Source of the DNA: CAZVCG01 sp964649675 | GTDB taxonomy: Bacteria > Pseudomonadota > Alphaproteobacteria > UBA9219 | Direction of reading: 5' to 3' | DNA length: 47,133 bases | Assembly: GCA_964649675.1 (NCBI GenBank) | Contig: CAZYPX010000002.1 | Coordinates: forward strand, 1 to 47,133 | In this document: in pieces, positions 40,299-47,133 of the stretch | How the letters are laid out: each line of letters starts with the position of its first letter | Position numbering within the stretch: position 1 is the stretch's first letter | The notes under the pieces: model-generated | The model's input: the letters and a program-made list of their open reading frames with translations, nothing else | What the model was told of the DNA's origin: nothing | Databases searched by the model: none | Translations under genes and position numbers: made by a program

Positions 40299-40625
40299 TT
40301 ATTGCTTGGTTTCTTTATTATCGAGGAACGCTTCCGTCGAGTTTTGAGGAACTCGCCCAAGAAGCTCCAACATTTGAATCCACGGCACCATAACCAGACC
40401 CGTTGTGAAAGCATCCGGCAAGTTTGGCTGCCATCCTGACTTTTCGCTGCCAATCAGGCCATCATCGCTTATGCCTATCACTGTCCGGATCCGGAGATTG
40501 CCATCGCTGTTATAAAGTTTGACGGCTTGGTCAATGTCCTCAAGGGTCAGCTTATAACGAAGCAAGATAGCCTGCCCGTCACCGCTTTTGAGGTGATGCA
40601 CAGGATAACCGGTGTTATTTGTCAT
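40299..40625 (-). CDS. phage protein of unknown function
   Basis: Protein of 108 residues. Start at 40625 with AAGGAG seven bases upstream. Text: GYPVHHLKSGDGQAILLRYKLTLEDIDQAVKLYNSDGNLRIRTVIGISDDGLIGSE, then a C-terminal hydrophobic and helical part. I do not recognise it. Its start overlaps the end of the DUF3489 gene by 11 bp, so the two are co-expressed. Confidence 0.65.
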   Translation of the reverse strand: MTNNTGYPVHHLKSGDGQAILLRYKLTLEDIDQAVKLYNSDGNLRIRTVIGISDDGLIGSEKSGWQPNLPDAFTTGLVMVPWIQMLELLGRVPQNSTEAFLDNKETKQ

Positions 40626-41028
40626 CGCTCTTCTCCTTTTCGCTGGATATTTTGTACACGCGCTTGCCGCCCTTCGGCTTTTCGGAAACGATCTGGTAAC
40701 CACGTTTCTTTCCAAGCGCGTGCGAAATGGCGGCGCGTACCGTGTGTTTCTGCCAACCCGTGGCATCCATAATCTGGTCGACCGTTGCGCCATCAGGTCG
40801 ACTTAACAGTTCGATAACTTTTGTAAGCTTCGTCTCACGCGCTGGCGCATCGTTTGTCGGCTTCATGGCCGCGACGGCGGCAAGTCCTGCCTGCATGGGT
40901 TCGGACAGTTTGCTTTCATCGATCGGTTTGCCGTTGCCTTGGGCTTTGGTTTTGATCGCGCCCTTAAGCCCGTGATTGGGCTTGGGTGCAGCAGATTTGC
41001 CGGGTTTTTTAGTTTTGGGTTTCGACAT
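40615..41028 (-). CDS. DUF3489 phage protein (winged-helix)
   Basis: Protein of 137 residues. The first 55 residues are lysine-rich and disordered (MSKPKTKKPGKSAAPKPNHG...). The core (KLTKVIELLSRPDGATVDQIMDATGWQKHTVRAAISHALGKKRGYQIVSEK) is a winged helix of the DUF3489 family. It probably binds DNA. A strong ribosome site (AAAGGAG) is present. It begins the minus-strand block divergent from the terminase genes. Confidence 0.85.
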   Translation of the reverse strand: MSKPKTKKPGKSAAPKPNHGLKGAIKTKAQGNGKPIDESKLSEPMQAGLAAVAAMKPTNDAPARETKLTKVIELLSRPDGATVDQIMDATGWQKHTVRAAISHALGKKRGYQIVSEKPKGGKRVYKISSEKEKSDDK

Positions 41029-41086
41029 GTGCGTTCTCCTTTCGTCAGGATGAACGCTTCATTCGCGCGGATTATCCAGTGAATAA

Positions 41087-41134
41087 GGGATCATCTAATG
41101 GCGTTGTTCGCGCCAAACGGATCATCAAATGATC
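41087..41134. promoter_or_regulatory. repeated GGATCATC motifs in divergent gap
   Basis: GGGATCATCTAATGGCG (41087-41103) matches 40230-40246 at 15 of 17 bases; GGATCATCAAATGATC (41119-41134) is a third, partly palindromic copy. They lie between the DUF3489 gene and the terminase operon and may be operator sites for late expression. Confidence 0.45.
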
Positions 41135-41161
41135 ATGACGATGGGGCGCAGGAAATGATGC

Positions 41162-41722
41162 ATGGGAGTCAGTCAACGAGAGTTCGCCGCCCTGTGGGGC
41201 AAAAGTCGCGGCGCAGTGCAAAAAGCCATAGCCTCAGGGCGCATCCGGCTTGAAAGCGATGGCACCATCAACCCAGACAAAGCGCTGGCGTCCCTTGCCA
41301 CAGAAACGGATCCCGCGCAGGTGCGCACAAAGGCCTCGGCAGCGCAGAAGGTCAAAGCGGTGCCGGAAGCGGCAATCCGTGCTATCGGCGACACGCTGCG
41401 CGAGTCAGGACAGGCTAACACCGGAGGCGGCACCACATTCGTTCAGGCCCGCACGGCCAATGAGGTTCTGAAAGCGCAAGAGCGGCGCGTCAAACTGCAA
41501 AGGCTCAAGGGCGAGCTTGTCGACCGTGCTCAAGCCGTGTCGTTGATCTATCGGCTTGCGCGCCAGGAACGCGACGCATGGCAGATGTGGCCGACGCGGG
41601 TGGCAGCAGCGCTTGCTGCTGAGATCGGCGCTGACACGCATCAGGTGCAGGTTGCGCTTGAAAAACTCGTGCGCGAACACCTACAGCAGCTGGCCGATGT
41701 CAAAATCGAGCTGCGCCCATGA
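41162..41722 (+). CDS. terminase small subunit-like protein
   Basis: Protein of 186 residues. An N-terminal helix-turn-helix (VSQREFAALWGKSRGAVQKAIASGRIRL, residues 3-30) fits the Nu1-type DNA-recognition domain. A long helical region (about 95-186) follows and would bind the large subunit. Its place directly before the GpA-type large terminase, with a 4-bp overlap, supports the call. A stretch with basic residues (VRTKASAAQKVKAV) precedes the helices. Confidence 0.8.
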   Translation: MGVSQREFAALWGKSRGAVQKAIASGRIRLESDGTINPDKALASLATETDPAQVRTKASAAQKVKAVPEAAIRAIGDTLRESGQANTGGGTTFVQARTANEVLKAQERRVKLQRLKGELVDRAQAVSLIYRLARQERDAWQMWPTRVAAALAAEIGADTHQVQVALEKLVREHLQQLADVKIELRP

Positions 41723-43686
41723 TCGGTATCGAGGAAAGCATCGCCTCGTTCGATGGCGCGGACGAGATTTTGCGCGGCTGGGCAGACGGTCTTACGCCCG
41801 ATCCGGATCATACCGTATCGACGTGGGCTGACGAAAACCGCATCCTTTCGCCGCGAGGGGCGAATGAAGCCGGGCCTTGGCGCACAAGCCGGACGCCGTA
41901 TTTGCGCGAGATCATGGATGCCTTGTCTCCATCCTCGCCATTTCAGCGCATCGTCCTGATGAAAGGCGCGCAGCTTGGCGGATCGGAATGCGGTAACAAC
42001 TTTATCGGCTACGTCATTCATCATGCGCCCGGCCCAATGCTGGCGGTGCAGCCAACGGTCGAGCTTGCAAGGCGCTTCAGCCAGCAGCGTATCGATCCGC
42101 TGATTGAGGAAAGCGCCATCCTGCGGGAACGTGTTGCGCCGCCCCGTTCGCGGGATAGCGGCAATACGATCCTGTCGAAAGAGTTTCCGGGCGGCATTCT
42201 GGTTATGACCGGCGCAAATAGCGCGGTCGGGCTGCGCTCGATGCCCGCGCGGTATTTGTTTCTGGACGAAGTCGATGCTTACCCCGCATCCGCAGGTGAA
42301 GAAGGCGATCCGGTTGCGCTGGCCGAAGCCCGCACGCGCACCTTCGCGTGGCGGCGCAAAGTGTTCCTGTGCTCGACGCCCACGATCAAAGGAATATCAC
42401 GCATAGAGCGCGAGTTTGAGGCAAGTGATCAGCGCAAATACTTCGTGCCTTGTCCGTTCTGCGGACACAAACAGATTTTGCAGTTTGAACGGTTGCGCTG
42501 GGAGAAAGGCAAACCGGAAACTGCCGTCTATCACTGTGAGCATTGCGAAACGCGGATAGAGGAGCGTCACAAGACATCCATGCTGGAGCATGGCGAATGG
42601 CAGGCCACGGCAATTAGCGCCGATCCGCTTACTGTCGGCTTTCACATTTCAAGCCTTTACTCGCCGCACGGCTGGTTGAGCTGGGAGCGTATCGCCCGCG
42701 ATTGGGAAGCAGCACAAGGCAATGACGAGGCGATGAAGGGCTTCAAGAACAGCGTGCTGGGCGAGACGTGGGTTGAAAGTGGCGAAGCGCCGGACTGGCA
42801 GATCCTGTGCGAAAGGCGCGAGCCGTATCGATTGGGCACTGTTCCCAAGCGCGGCCTTTTCCTGACCGCAGGCGCAGACATCCAGAAAGACCGTATTGAG
42901 GTGGATGTCTGGGCATGGGGGCGTGGCCTCGAAAGCTGGCTTGTCGACCACATCGTCATACCCGGCGGTCCAGATGATACCGGCGCATGGGAAGCGCTGG
43001 CCAAATTGCTTTCGCAAACCTGGCCGCATGAAAACGGCCCGCATTTGACGATTGCCAAGCTCGCCGTCGACTCCGGCTATGAAGCACCCGCCGTCTATGC
43101 GTGGACGCGCAGAATGGGCGGCATGCAGGTCATGGCTGTCAAAGGCGCAGAAGGGTTCAATCGCGCCAGCCCTGTCACCGGCCCGACTTACGTGGACGTA
43201 AGCGAAGGCGGCCGCAAGATCCGGCGCGGCGCAAAGCTCTGGGTGGTCGCGGGATCGACCTTCAAGACGGAAACGTACCGTTTTTTGCGTCTTGCCCGGC
43301 CCACAGCAGAAGAACTTGCAAGCGGCGTTTTGTTCCCTCCCGGCACGGTGCATTTGCCCGAAGGCATCGACAGCGAGTGGATTAGGCAGCTTACGGCGGA
43401 ACAGCTTGTCACCGTCAAAACCAAACGCGGCTTCTCGAAACTGGAGTGGCAAAAGCTGCGGGAGCGGAACGAAGCCTTGGATTGCCGCGTCTACGCGCGC
43501 GCGGCCGCGTGGAATGTCGGGATAGACCGCTTCTCGGAAGCTCGCTGGAAAGAACTTGAGACGCAGGTCGCCATTGAGGAACACGAAATCACCGAAGCTT
43601 CTGCGGAAGAGCCTCGCAGCGCTGGCGTTTTGCGCCGAAAGCTGCCGTCGAAGCGGCGGACGTTTCAATCATCCTATTTAAGATAG
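41719..43686 (+). CDS. terminase large subunit (GpA family)
   Basis: Protein of 655 residues, the normal size for lambda gpA. Walker A is KGAQLGGSE (82-90), Walker B is YLFLDEVDAYP (D183, E184). A zinc-ribbon-like cysteine set follows: C245, C248, C273 and C276. The RNase H-type nuclease domain starts near AGADIQKDRIEVDVW (about 385). It cuts phage DNA at cos and drives it into the prohead. This, with gpW and the S49 protease, points to lambda-like cos packaging. Confidence 0.95.
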   Translation: MIGIEESIASFDGADEILRGWADGLTPDPDHTVSTWADENRILSPRGANEAGPWRTSRTPYLREIMDALSPSSPFQRIVLMKGAQLGGSECGNNFIGYVIHHAPGPMLAVQPTVELARRFSQQRIDPLIEESAILRERVAPPRSRDSGNTILSKEFPGGILVMTGANSAVGLRSMPARYLFLDEVDAYPASAGEEGDPVALAEARTRTFAWRRKVFLCSTPTIKGISRIEREFEASDQRKYFVPCPFCGHKQILQFERLRWEKGKPETAVYHCEHCETRIEERHKTSMLEHGEWQATAISADPLTVGFHISSLYSPHGWLSWERIARDWEAAQGNDEAMKGFKNSVLGETWVESGEAPDWQILCERREPYRLGTVPKRGLFLTAGADIQKDRIEVDVWAWGRGLESWLVDHIVIPGGPDDTGAWEALAKLLSQTWPHENGPHLTIAKLAVDSGYEAPAVYAWTRRMGGMQVMAVKGAEGFNRASPVTGPTYVDVSEGGRKIRRGAKLWVVAGSTFKTETYRFLRLARPTAEELASGVLFPPGTVHLPEGIDSEWIRQLTAEQLVTVKTKRGFSKLEWQKLRERNEALDCRVYARAAAWNVGIDRFSEARWKELETQVAIEEHEITEASAEEPRSAGVLRRKLPSKRRTFQSSYLR

Positions 43687-43690
43687 CCCC

Positions 43691-43903
43691 ATGACCCTCG
43701 ATGACATGAAAACCCGCCTTGAGGCGCTGCTCGCCGCCCGCTGGCGCGGAGTGCGCAGTATCGATGTCGAGGGTCGGCGCGTCTCTTACGCGACCGACGC
43801 CGAAATGGCCTCGGCCATCACAGACCTTGAAAAGCGCATCGCCGTTCTCGAAACCGGCAAGCCACGCCGCCGCATCCTGACGTCGGGCAGCAAAGGACTA
43901 TAG
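43691..43903 (+). CDS. gpW-like head-tail joining protein
   Basis: Protein of 70 residues (MTLDDMKTRLEALLAARWRGVRSIDVEGRRVSYATDAEM, then a helical end). Size, position between terminase and portal, and the alternating helix-strand pattern fit gpW, which joins head and tail in lambda. The portal gene begins at the very next base. Confidence 0.87.
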   Translation: MTLDDMKTRLEALLAARWRGVRSIDVEGRRVSYATDAEMASAITDLEKRIAVLETGKPRRRILTSGSKGL

Positions 43904-45400
43904 ATGGGAATGCTGACCAACATAACTCGCCGGTGGCGCGGGGCCTTTGGCTCGCTCGCGACAGGCGGGTTTGAGGCGTCGCAAGGCAATCGGCGCCTGC
44001 GCACGTTCCAGCCCTCGCGCCTTCATCTCAACTCGCTATTGGTCAATGCCGGGCCGACGATTACGGCGCGGGCGCGTTATCTCGTCCGCAACAACGGCTA
44101 TGCCACAAACGCAACCGAAAGTTGGACAGGCAATGCCGTGGGTGATGGGATCACCCCATCTAGCAAGGTCGGCAATTTACGCCTGAAGAACCGCGTCATG
44201 GAGACGTGGGGTCGCTGGACGGATTATGCCGATGCGGAAGGCCTGACGGATTTCTATGGCCTGCAGCGCCGTGCCGCGCGGGAGATGTTCATAACGGGTG
44301 AGACGTTCTTTGTCTTCCGACCCTGCTCGCCGCCGCTGGGGCTGCCGGTTCCGCTTCAGTTGCAGCTTTTGCCAACCGAAATGCTGCCGATCACCAAGAA
44401 CGAGGTGCTGGCCAATGGCAACGTCATCCGCTGCGGGATCGAGTTCGACGGCAATGGACAGCGCATCGCCTATCATTTTTACCGCCGCCATCCGGGCGAT
44501 ATGACCCAGCCGGATCTGACAAACGAAACGGTGCGCATTCCGGCTCTCAATGTCATGCACCTGATGGATGCAGGCGATGCCGGGCAATTGCGTGGCGTGT
44601 CGCGGCTGGCTCCTGCTATTGTGAAGATGTTTCTGCTCGATCAGTATGACGACGCGGAACTTGACCGCAAAAAAGTCGCGGCGATGTACGCGCTCTTCAT
44701 TACGACACCCGCACCGGCAGAACCTTTTGATACGGCTGAGGAAGAGAATGAAAACGGCGAGCGCATTATGGACGTGCAGCCCGGCCAGATTACAATGCTG
44801 GAGCCCGGCGAAGAGGTTCAGACTTCCAGCCCCGCCGATGTCGGCCAGACTTATGAGCCGTTTCAATACCGCGCCATTCTGCAGATCTCGGCGGCGACAG
44901 GCGTGCCTTACGCCTATGTCTCAGGCGACATGCTGAAAGCCAATTATTCCAACTCGCGCATGGCGCTTCTGGAGTTCCGACGGCGCGTTGGTGCCTGGCA
45001 GCACTCGGTCATGGTCTGGCAACTGTGCCGCAGGGTCTGGGAACGCTGGATGGACATGGCCGTTCTGTCAGGCGCACTGACCATCCGTAATTACGAAGCC
45101 AAGCGTGCCGAGTATCTCGCCTGTGACTGGTTGCCGCCCAAGTGGGATTGGGTCGACCCACTCAAGGATGCCAACGCCGAGATCGAGCAGATCAAAGCGG
45201 GTCTCAAGAGCCGCACGCAAGCCATCGCCGAGCGCGGCTACGACATCGCGCAGGTGGACGCAGAAATCGCAGCGGAACGCAAACGCGAAGCTGAATTAGG
45301 CATTTCGTTTCAGGAAACGCCCGCGTTGCCCGCGCCGAAACCACGCCAGCAGCAAGACAATCCGGACGCCTTGTCGGAAGAGGAAGAACAACAAGCATGA
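43904..45400 (+). CDS. portal protein (lambda gpB-like)
   Basis: Protein of 498 residues. The phrase LLVNAGPTITARARYLVRNNGYATNATESWTGNAVGDGI and the core YAYVSGDMLKANYSNSRMALLEFRRRVGAWQ are typical for lambda-type portals. It forms the dodecameric ring at one vertex of the head and is the DNA gate. The C-terminus is disordered (PALPAPKPRQQQDNP) and acidic. It overlaps the S49 protease gene by 4 bp. Confidence 0.94.
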   Translation: MGMLTNITRRWRGAFGSLATGGFEASQGNRRLRTFQPSRLHLNSLLVNAGPTITARARYLVRNNGYATNATESWTGNAVGDGITPSSKVGNLRLKNRVMETWGRWTDYADAEGLTDFYGLQRRAAREMFITGETFFVFRPCSPPLGLPVPLQLQLLPTEMLPITKNEVLANGNVIRCGIEFDGNGQRIAYHFYRRHPGDMTQPDLTNETVRIPALNVMHLMDAGDAGQLRGVSRLAPAIVKMFLLDQYDDAELDRKKVAAMYALFITTPAPAEPFDTAEEENENGERIMDVQPGQITMLEPGEEVQTSSPADVGQTYEPFQYRAILQISAATGVPYAYVSGDMLKANYSNSRMALLEFRRRVGAWQHSVMVWQLCRRVWERWMDMAVLSGALTIRNYEAKRAEYLACDWLPPKWDWVDPLKDANAEIEQIKAGLKSRTQAIAERGYDIAQVDAEIAAERKREAELGISFQETPALPAPKPRQQQDNPDALSEEEEQQA

Positions 45401-46704
45401 TGAACGATCTACCTCATATTGCCGCGCGTGTGATCGGCGCACCGTTGATGCTGGCGCGCCCCAAGCTCGACGTGTTGCTCTCGGTTTTAGGGCCGCGCCT
45501 TACAGGCGCAGCAACCGAACCACTGGCTTTTGCCGGAGATGCCACGGAAGATAAGGAAGAAATCCAAATTACACCCGAAGGCATCGCCGTTGTGCCCGTG
45601 TTTGGCACGCTTGTGACGCGATCCAGCTATTTGACGAGTGTCAGCGGCCTAACGAGTTATGCGGAAATGGAACAAGACATTGAAACAGCGTTCGCTGATC
45701 CTGCCGTTCGCGCCGTCTTGCTTGAGGTCGACTCTCCCGGCGGCGAGGTCGGCGGGCTGTTCGACCTGTGCGACAAGATCACGGCGCTCAAGGCGCAATA
45801 CGGCAAACCGCTCTGGGCCTTGGCGCATGAAAGTGCGCTATCCGCTGCCTACGCCATCGCATCCTGCGCGGATAAAATTGTCCTGACCCAAACAGCGGAA
45901 GTTGGCTCCATCGGTGTCGTCGCCGTCCACGTCGACGAAAGCGGCGCAGATGAACAAGCCGGACTTGCCTGGAACTTCATCTACGCAGGTGATCGCAAGG
46001 TGGACGGCAATCCGCATGAACCGTTATCGGATCGCGTGCGCGAAGAAATCCAGTCAGATGTCGATGGCCTCTATACCGCCTTCGTCGCGCTCGTCGCCAG
46101 AAATCGCGGCATTAACGCCGAAGCTGTTCGCGGCACTCAAGCGGGCGTTTATCGCGGCGCATCCGCGCTCGATGTTCGTTTGGCCGATGCCGTGATGAGC
46201 CGCGAGACGGCGCTCGCCGCCTTAGGCTCTTCCGTCAGTTCACGGTCATTCTCTCTCAACACCAACCGAAAGGACAAGCTTATGAATACCGATGCACCGA
46301 AGATCGAAGCGCAAACGCAGGTTGAAACGCCGCAAGTTGAACAATCAGCGGCCAATCCGGCGGCGGATCCCGCGCCAACTGCTACGCAACCAGCGGCAAA
46401 CCCCGCGCCTGAAATACCCGATAAAGCGGCAATTGAAGCGCAAGTGACGCAGAAACTGCGCGAAAACTACGCTGAAATGGCACAAATCGCTGCGCAGGCC
46501 GCAAGGCTGGGCGTAACGCTCGATGTGGCCGAGGCAATGGCCAAGGGTTTGAAACCCGACGCCATGCGCCGCGCTGTGCTCGATGAACTAGCCGCACGTT
46601 CGAACGCGACGGGGATTGTCGCGGCAACAGCACCCACAAACGCATCTGTCGACAGTCCCATCATTCGTCGCGCCCGTGCGGCGGCTGACAAGGCCAAGGC
46701 GTAA
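45397..46704 (+). CDS. S49-family head maturation protease with C-terminal scaffold part (gpC-like)
   Basis: Protein of 435 residues. The SppA-like protease domain covers about 60-290: VDSPGGEVGGLFDL (111-124), SALSAAYAIASCADKI with catalytic serine near 149, and VGSIGVVAVHVD (169-180). After about 295 the text becomes low complexity (TQVETPQVEQSAANPAADPAPTATQPAANP) and then helical, as in the scaffold half of lambda gpC. An internal in-frame start at 46282 would give a separate scaffold. It processes portal and scaffold during head assembly. Confidence 0.92.
   Translation: MMNDLPHIAARVIGAPLMLARPKLDVLLSVLGPRLTGAATEPLAFAGDATEDKEEIQITPEGIAVVPVFGTLVTRSSYLTSVSGLTSYAEMEQDIETAFADPAVRAVLLEVDSPGGEVGGLFDLCDKITALKAQYGKPLWALAHESALSAAYAIASCADKIVLTQTAEVGSIGVVAVHVDESGADEQAGLAWNFIYAGDRKVDGNPHEPLSDRVREEIQSDVDGLYTAFVALVARNRGINAEAVRGTQAGVYRGASALDVRLADAVMSRETALAALGSSVSSRSFSLNTNRKDKLMNTDAPKIEAQTQVETPQVEQSAANPAADPAPTATQPAANPAPEIPDKAAIEAQVTQKLRENYAEMAQIAAQAARLGVTLDVAEAMAKGLKPDAMRRAVLDELAARSNATGIVAATAPTNASVDSPIIRRARAAADKAKA
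46282..46704 (+). CDS. nested in-frame scaffold protein (Nu3-like)
   Basis: 140 residues from an internal ATG (MNTDAPKIEAQTQ) with GAAAGGAC seven or so bases upstream. The same arrangement is known in lambda, where Nu3 scaffold is translated from inside gene C in the same frame. The protein is alanine- and glutamine-rich, then helical (KAAIEAQVTQKLRENYAEMAQIAAQAARLG), fitting a scaffold. The start is inferred from the ribosome site. Confidence 0.65.
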   Translation: MNTDAPKIEAQTQVETPQVEQSAANPAADPAPTATQPAANPAPEIPDKAAIEAQVTQKLRENYAEMAQIAAQAARLGVTLDVAEAMAKGLKPDAMRRAVLDELAARSNATGIVAATAPTNASVDSPIIRRARAAADKAKA

Positions 46705-46737
46705 TTCCAACACTCAAACCCGAAGGAGACTTAATCC

Positions 46738-47127
46738 ATGACTGCCCTCACTCAAAATCCCACGCTCGGCGATCTCGTGAAGTACGAGCTTGAGCCGCGC
46801 TACAATCGCGAGATTGTCACGCTGAAGTCCGGTGCATCGTATGCCATCGGCACGGTGCTCGGCAAAATCACGGCAACCGGCAAATACCGTGCATCCCCCG
46901 TTGCCGAAGTCGTCGGCGACGAAGGTGCGGAAAACGCCTGCGCCGTATTACTGGAAATCGCAGACGCAACAACCGCAGATGTGGTTGCCATCGTTGCCGC
47001 ACGCGGCCCCATTCTCTTCTCAAAAGATCGGCTTGCTTATGACAGCAGCGTCGATCTCGTGGCAGAGAAAGCGGCCAAGATCGCCCAGCTTGCCGCTATT
47101 GGTCTTGTCGTTCGCGATACAGCCTAA
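46738..47127 (+). CDS. head decoration protein (lambda gpD-like)
   Basis: Protein of 129 residues (LGDLVKYELEPRYNREIVTLKSGASYAIGTVLGKIT ... FSKDRLAYDSSVDLVAEKAAKIAQLAAIGLVVRDTA). This is the HDPD family that sits as trimers on the head and stabilises it. A strong ribosome site (GAAGGAGAC) precedes the ATG. The gene is complete, ending six bases before the window edge; the major capsid gene would follow. Confidence 0.93.
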   Translation: MTALTQNPTLGDLVKYELEPRYNREIVTLKSGASYAIGTVLGKITATGKYRASPVAEVVGDEGAENACAVLLEIADATTADVVAIVAARGPILFSKDRLAYDSSVDLVAEKAAKIAQLAAIGLVVRDTA

Positions 47128-47133
47128 AGCATC

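Noticed and set aside
42649..43668. Antisense frame of 339 residues inside the large terminase gene
   Set aside because: The sense gene has all GpA motifs; the antisense text has no start signal or recognisable domain.

Overview
The window is a piece of bacterial chromosome in two parts. Positions 1 to about 20,830 hold a host exopolysaccharide (EPS) gene cluster. From the tRNA-Val gene at 20,832 to the right edge lies an integrated lambda-like prophage, whose right end is outside the window. Codon use, the OPX/Wzz-kinase architecture and the phage families (ParB-methyltransferases, DUF6511, DUF6362, DUF3489, GpA terminase) fit an alphaproteobacterium. That assignment is inference from family memory; no rRNA or taxonomic marker is present.

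EPS region. A terminator and a stray tRNA 3'-end sequence precede an NADH-oxidase-like flavoprotein on the minus strand. Next come an asparagine-synthase-type amidotransferase, three GT4 glycosyltransferases, a sugar-phosphate transferase that has lost its catalytic domain, a PAP2 phosphatase, a secreted clan-A glycosidase, a Wzy-like membrane protein, a PIG-L deacetylase and a Wzx-like flippase. The export part follows: an HExxH secreted protein, a small periplasmic protein, an outer-membrane beta-barrel, an OPX/Wza protein, and a Wzz/BY-kinase with a tyrosine-rich tail. Together these would assemble sugars on a lipid carrier, flip and polymerise them, control chain length and export the polymer. 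No intact initiating phosphoglycosyltransferase is visible here.

Integration region (20.8-26.2 kb). The 3' end of tRNA-Val and about 100 bp of flank recur in degenerate form 400 bp downstream. A decayed HigB-type toxin gene lies between the copies. An ImmA/IrrE-XRE pair, a Cys/His-rich cargo gene, a tyrosine integrase with an excisionase-like partner, and several XRE regulators with palindromic operators follow.

Phage early region (26.2-36.1 kb). It holds a Cro-like gene, RuvC-like resolvase, RecA-fold ATPase, DUF669-like protein, SF2 helicase, a C5-cytosine methyltransferase, DUF6511, a Cas4/RecB-like nuclease with an Fe-S cysteine set, and a primase-helicase, mostly joined by 4-bp overlaps. 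Most striking is a second long reading frame inside the cytosine methyltransferase that also looks like a real phage protein. Downstream of the primase-helicase is an iteron-like cluster of seven CCWGG-containing repeats. An array of exact 96-bp period follows the early operon.

Phage middle and late region (36.8-47.1 kb). Two tandem ParB-methyltransferase fusions are followed by a minus-strand block of four small genes. Then comes a lambda-type packaging and head module: small terminase, GpA large terminase, gpW, portal, S49 protease with an in-frame nested scaffold, and gpD decoration protein.
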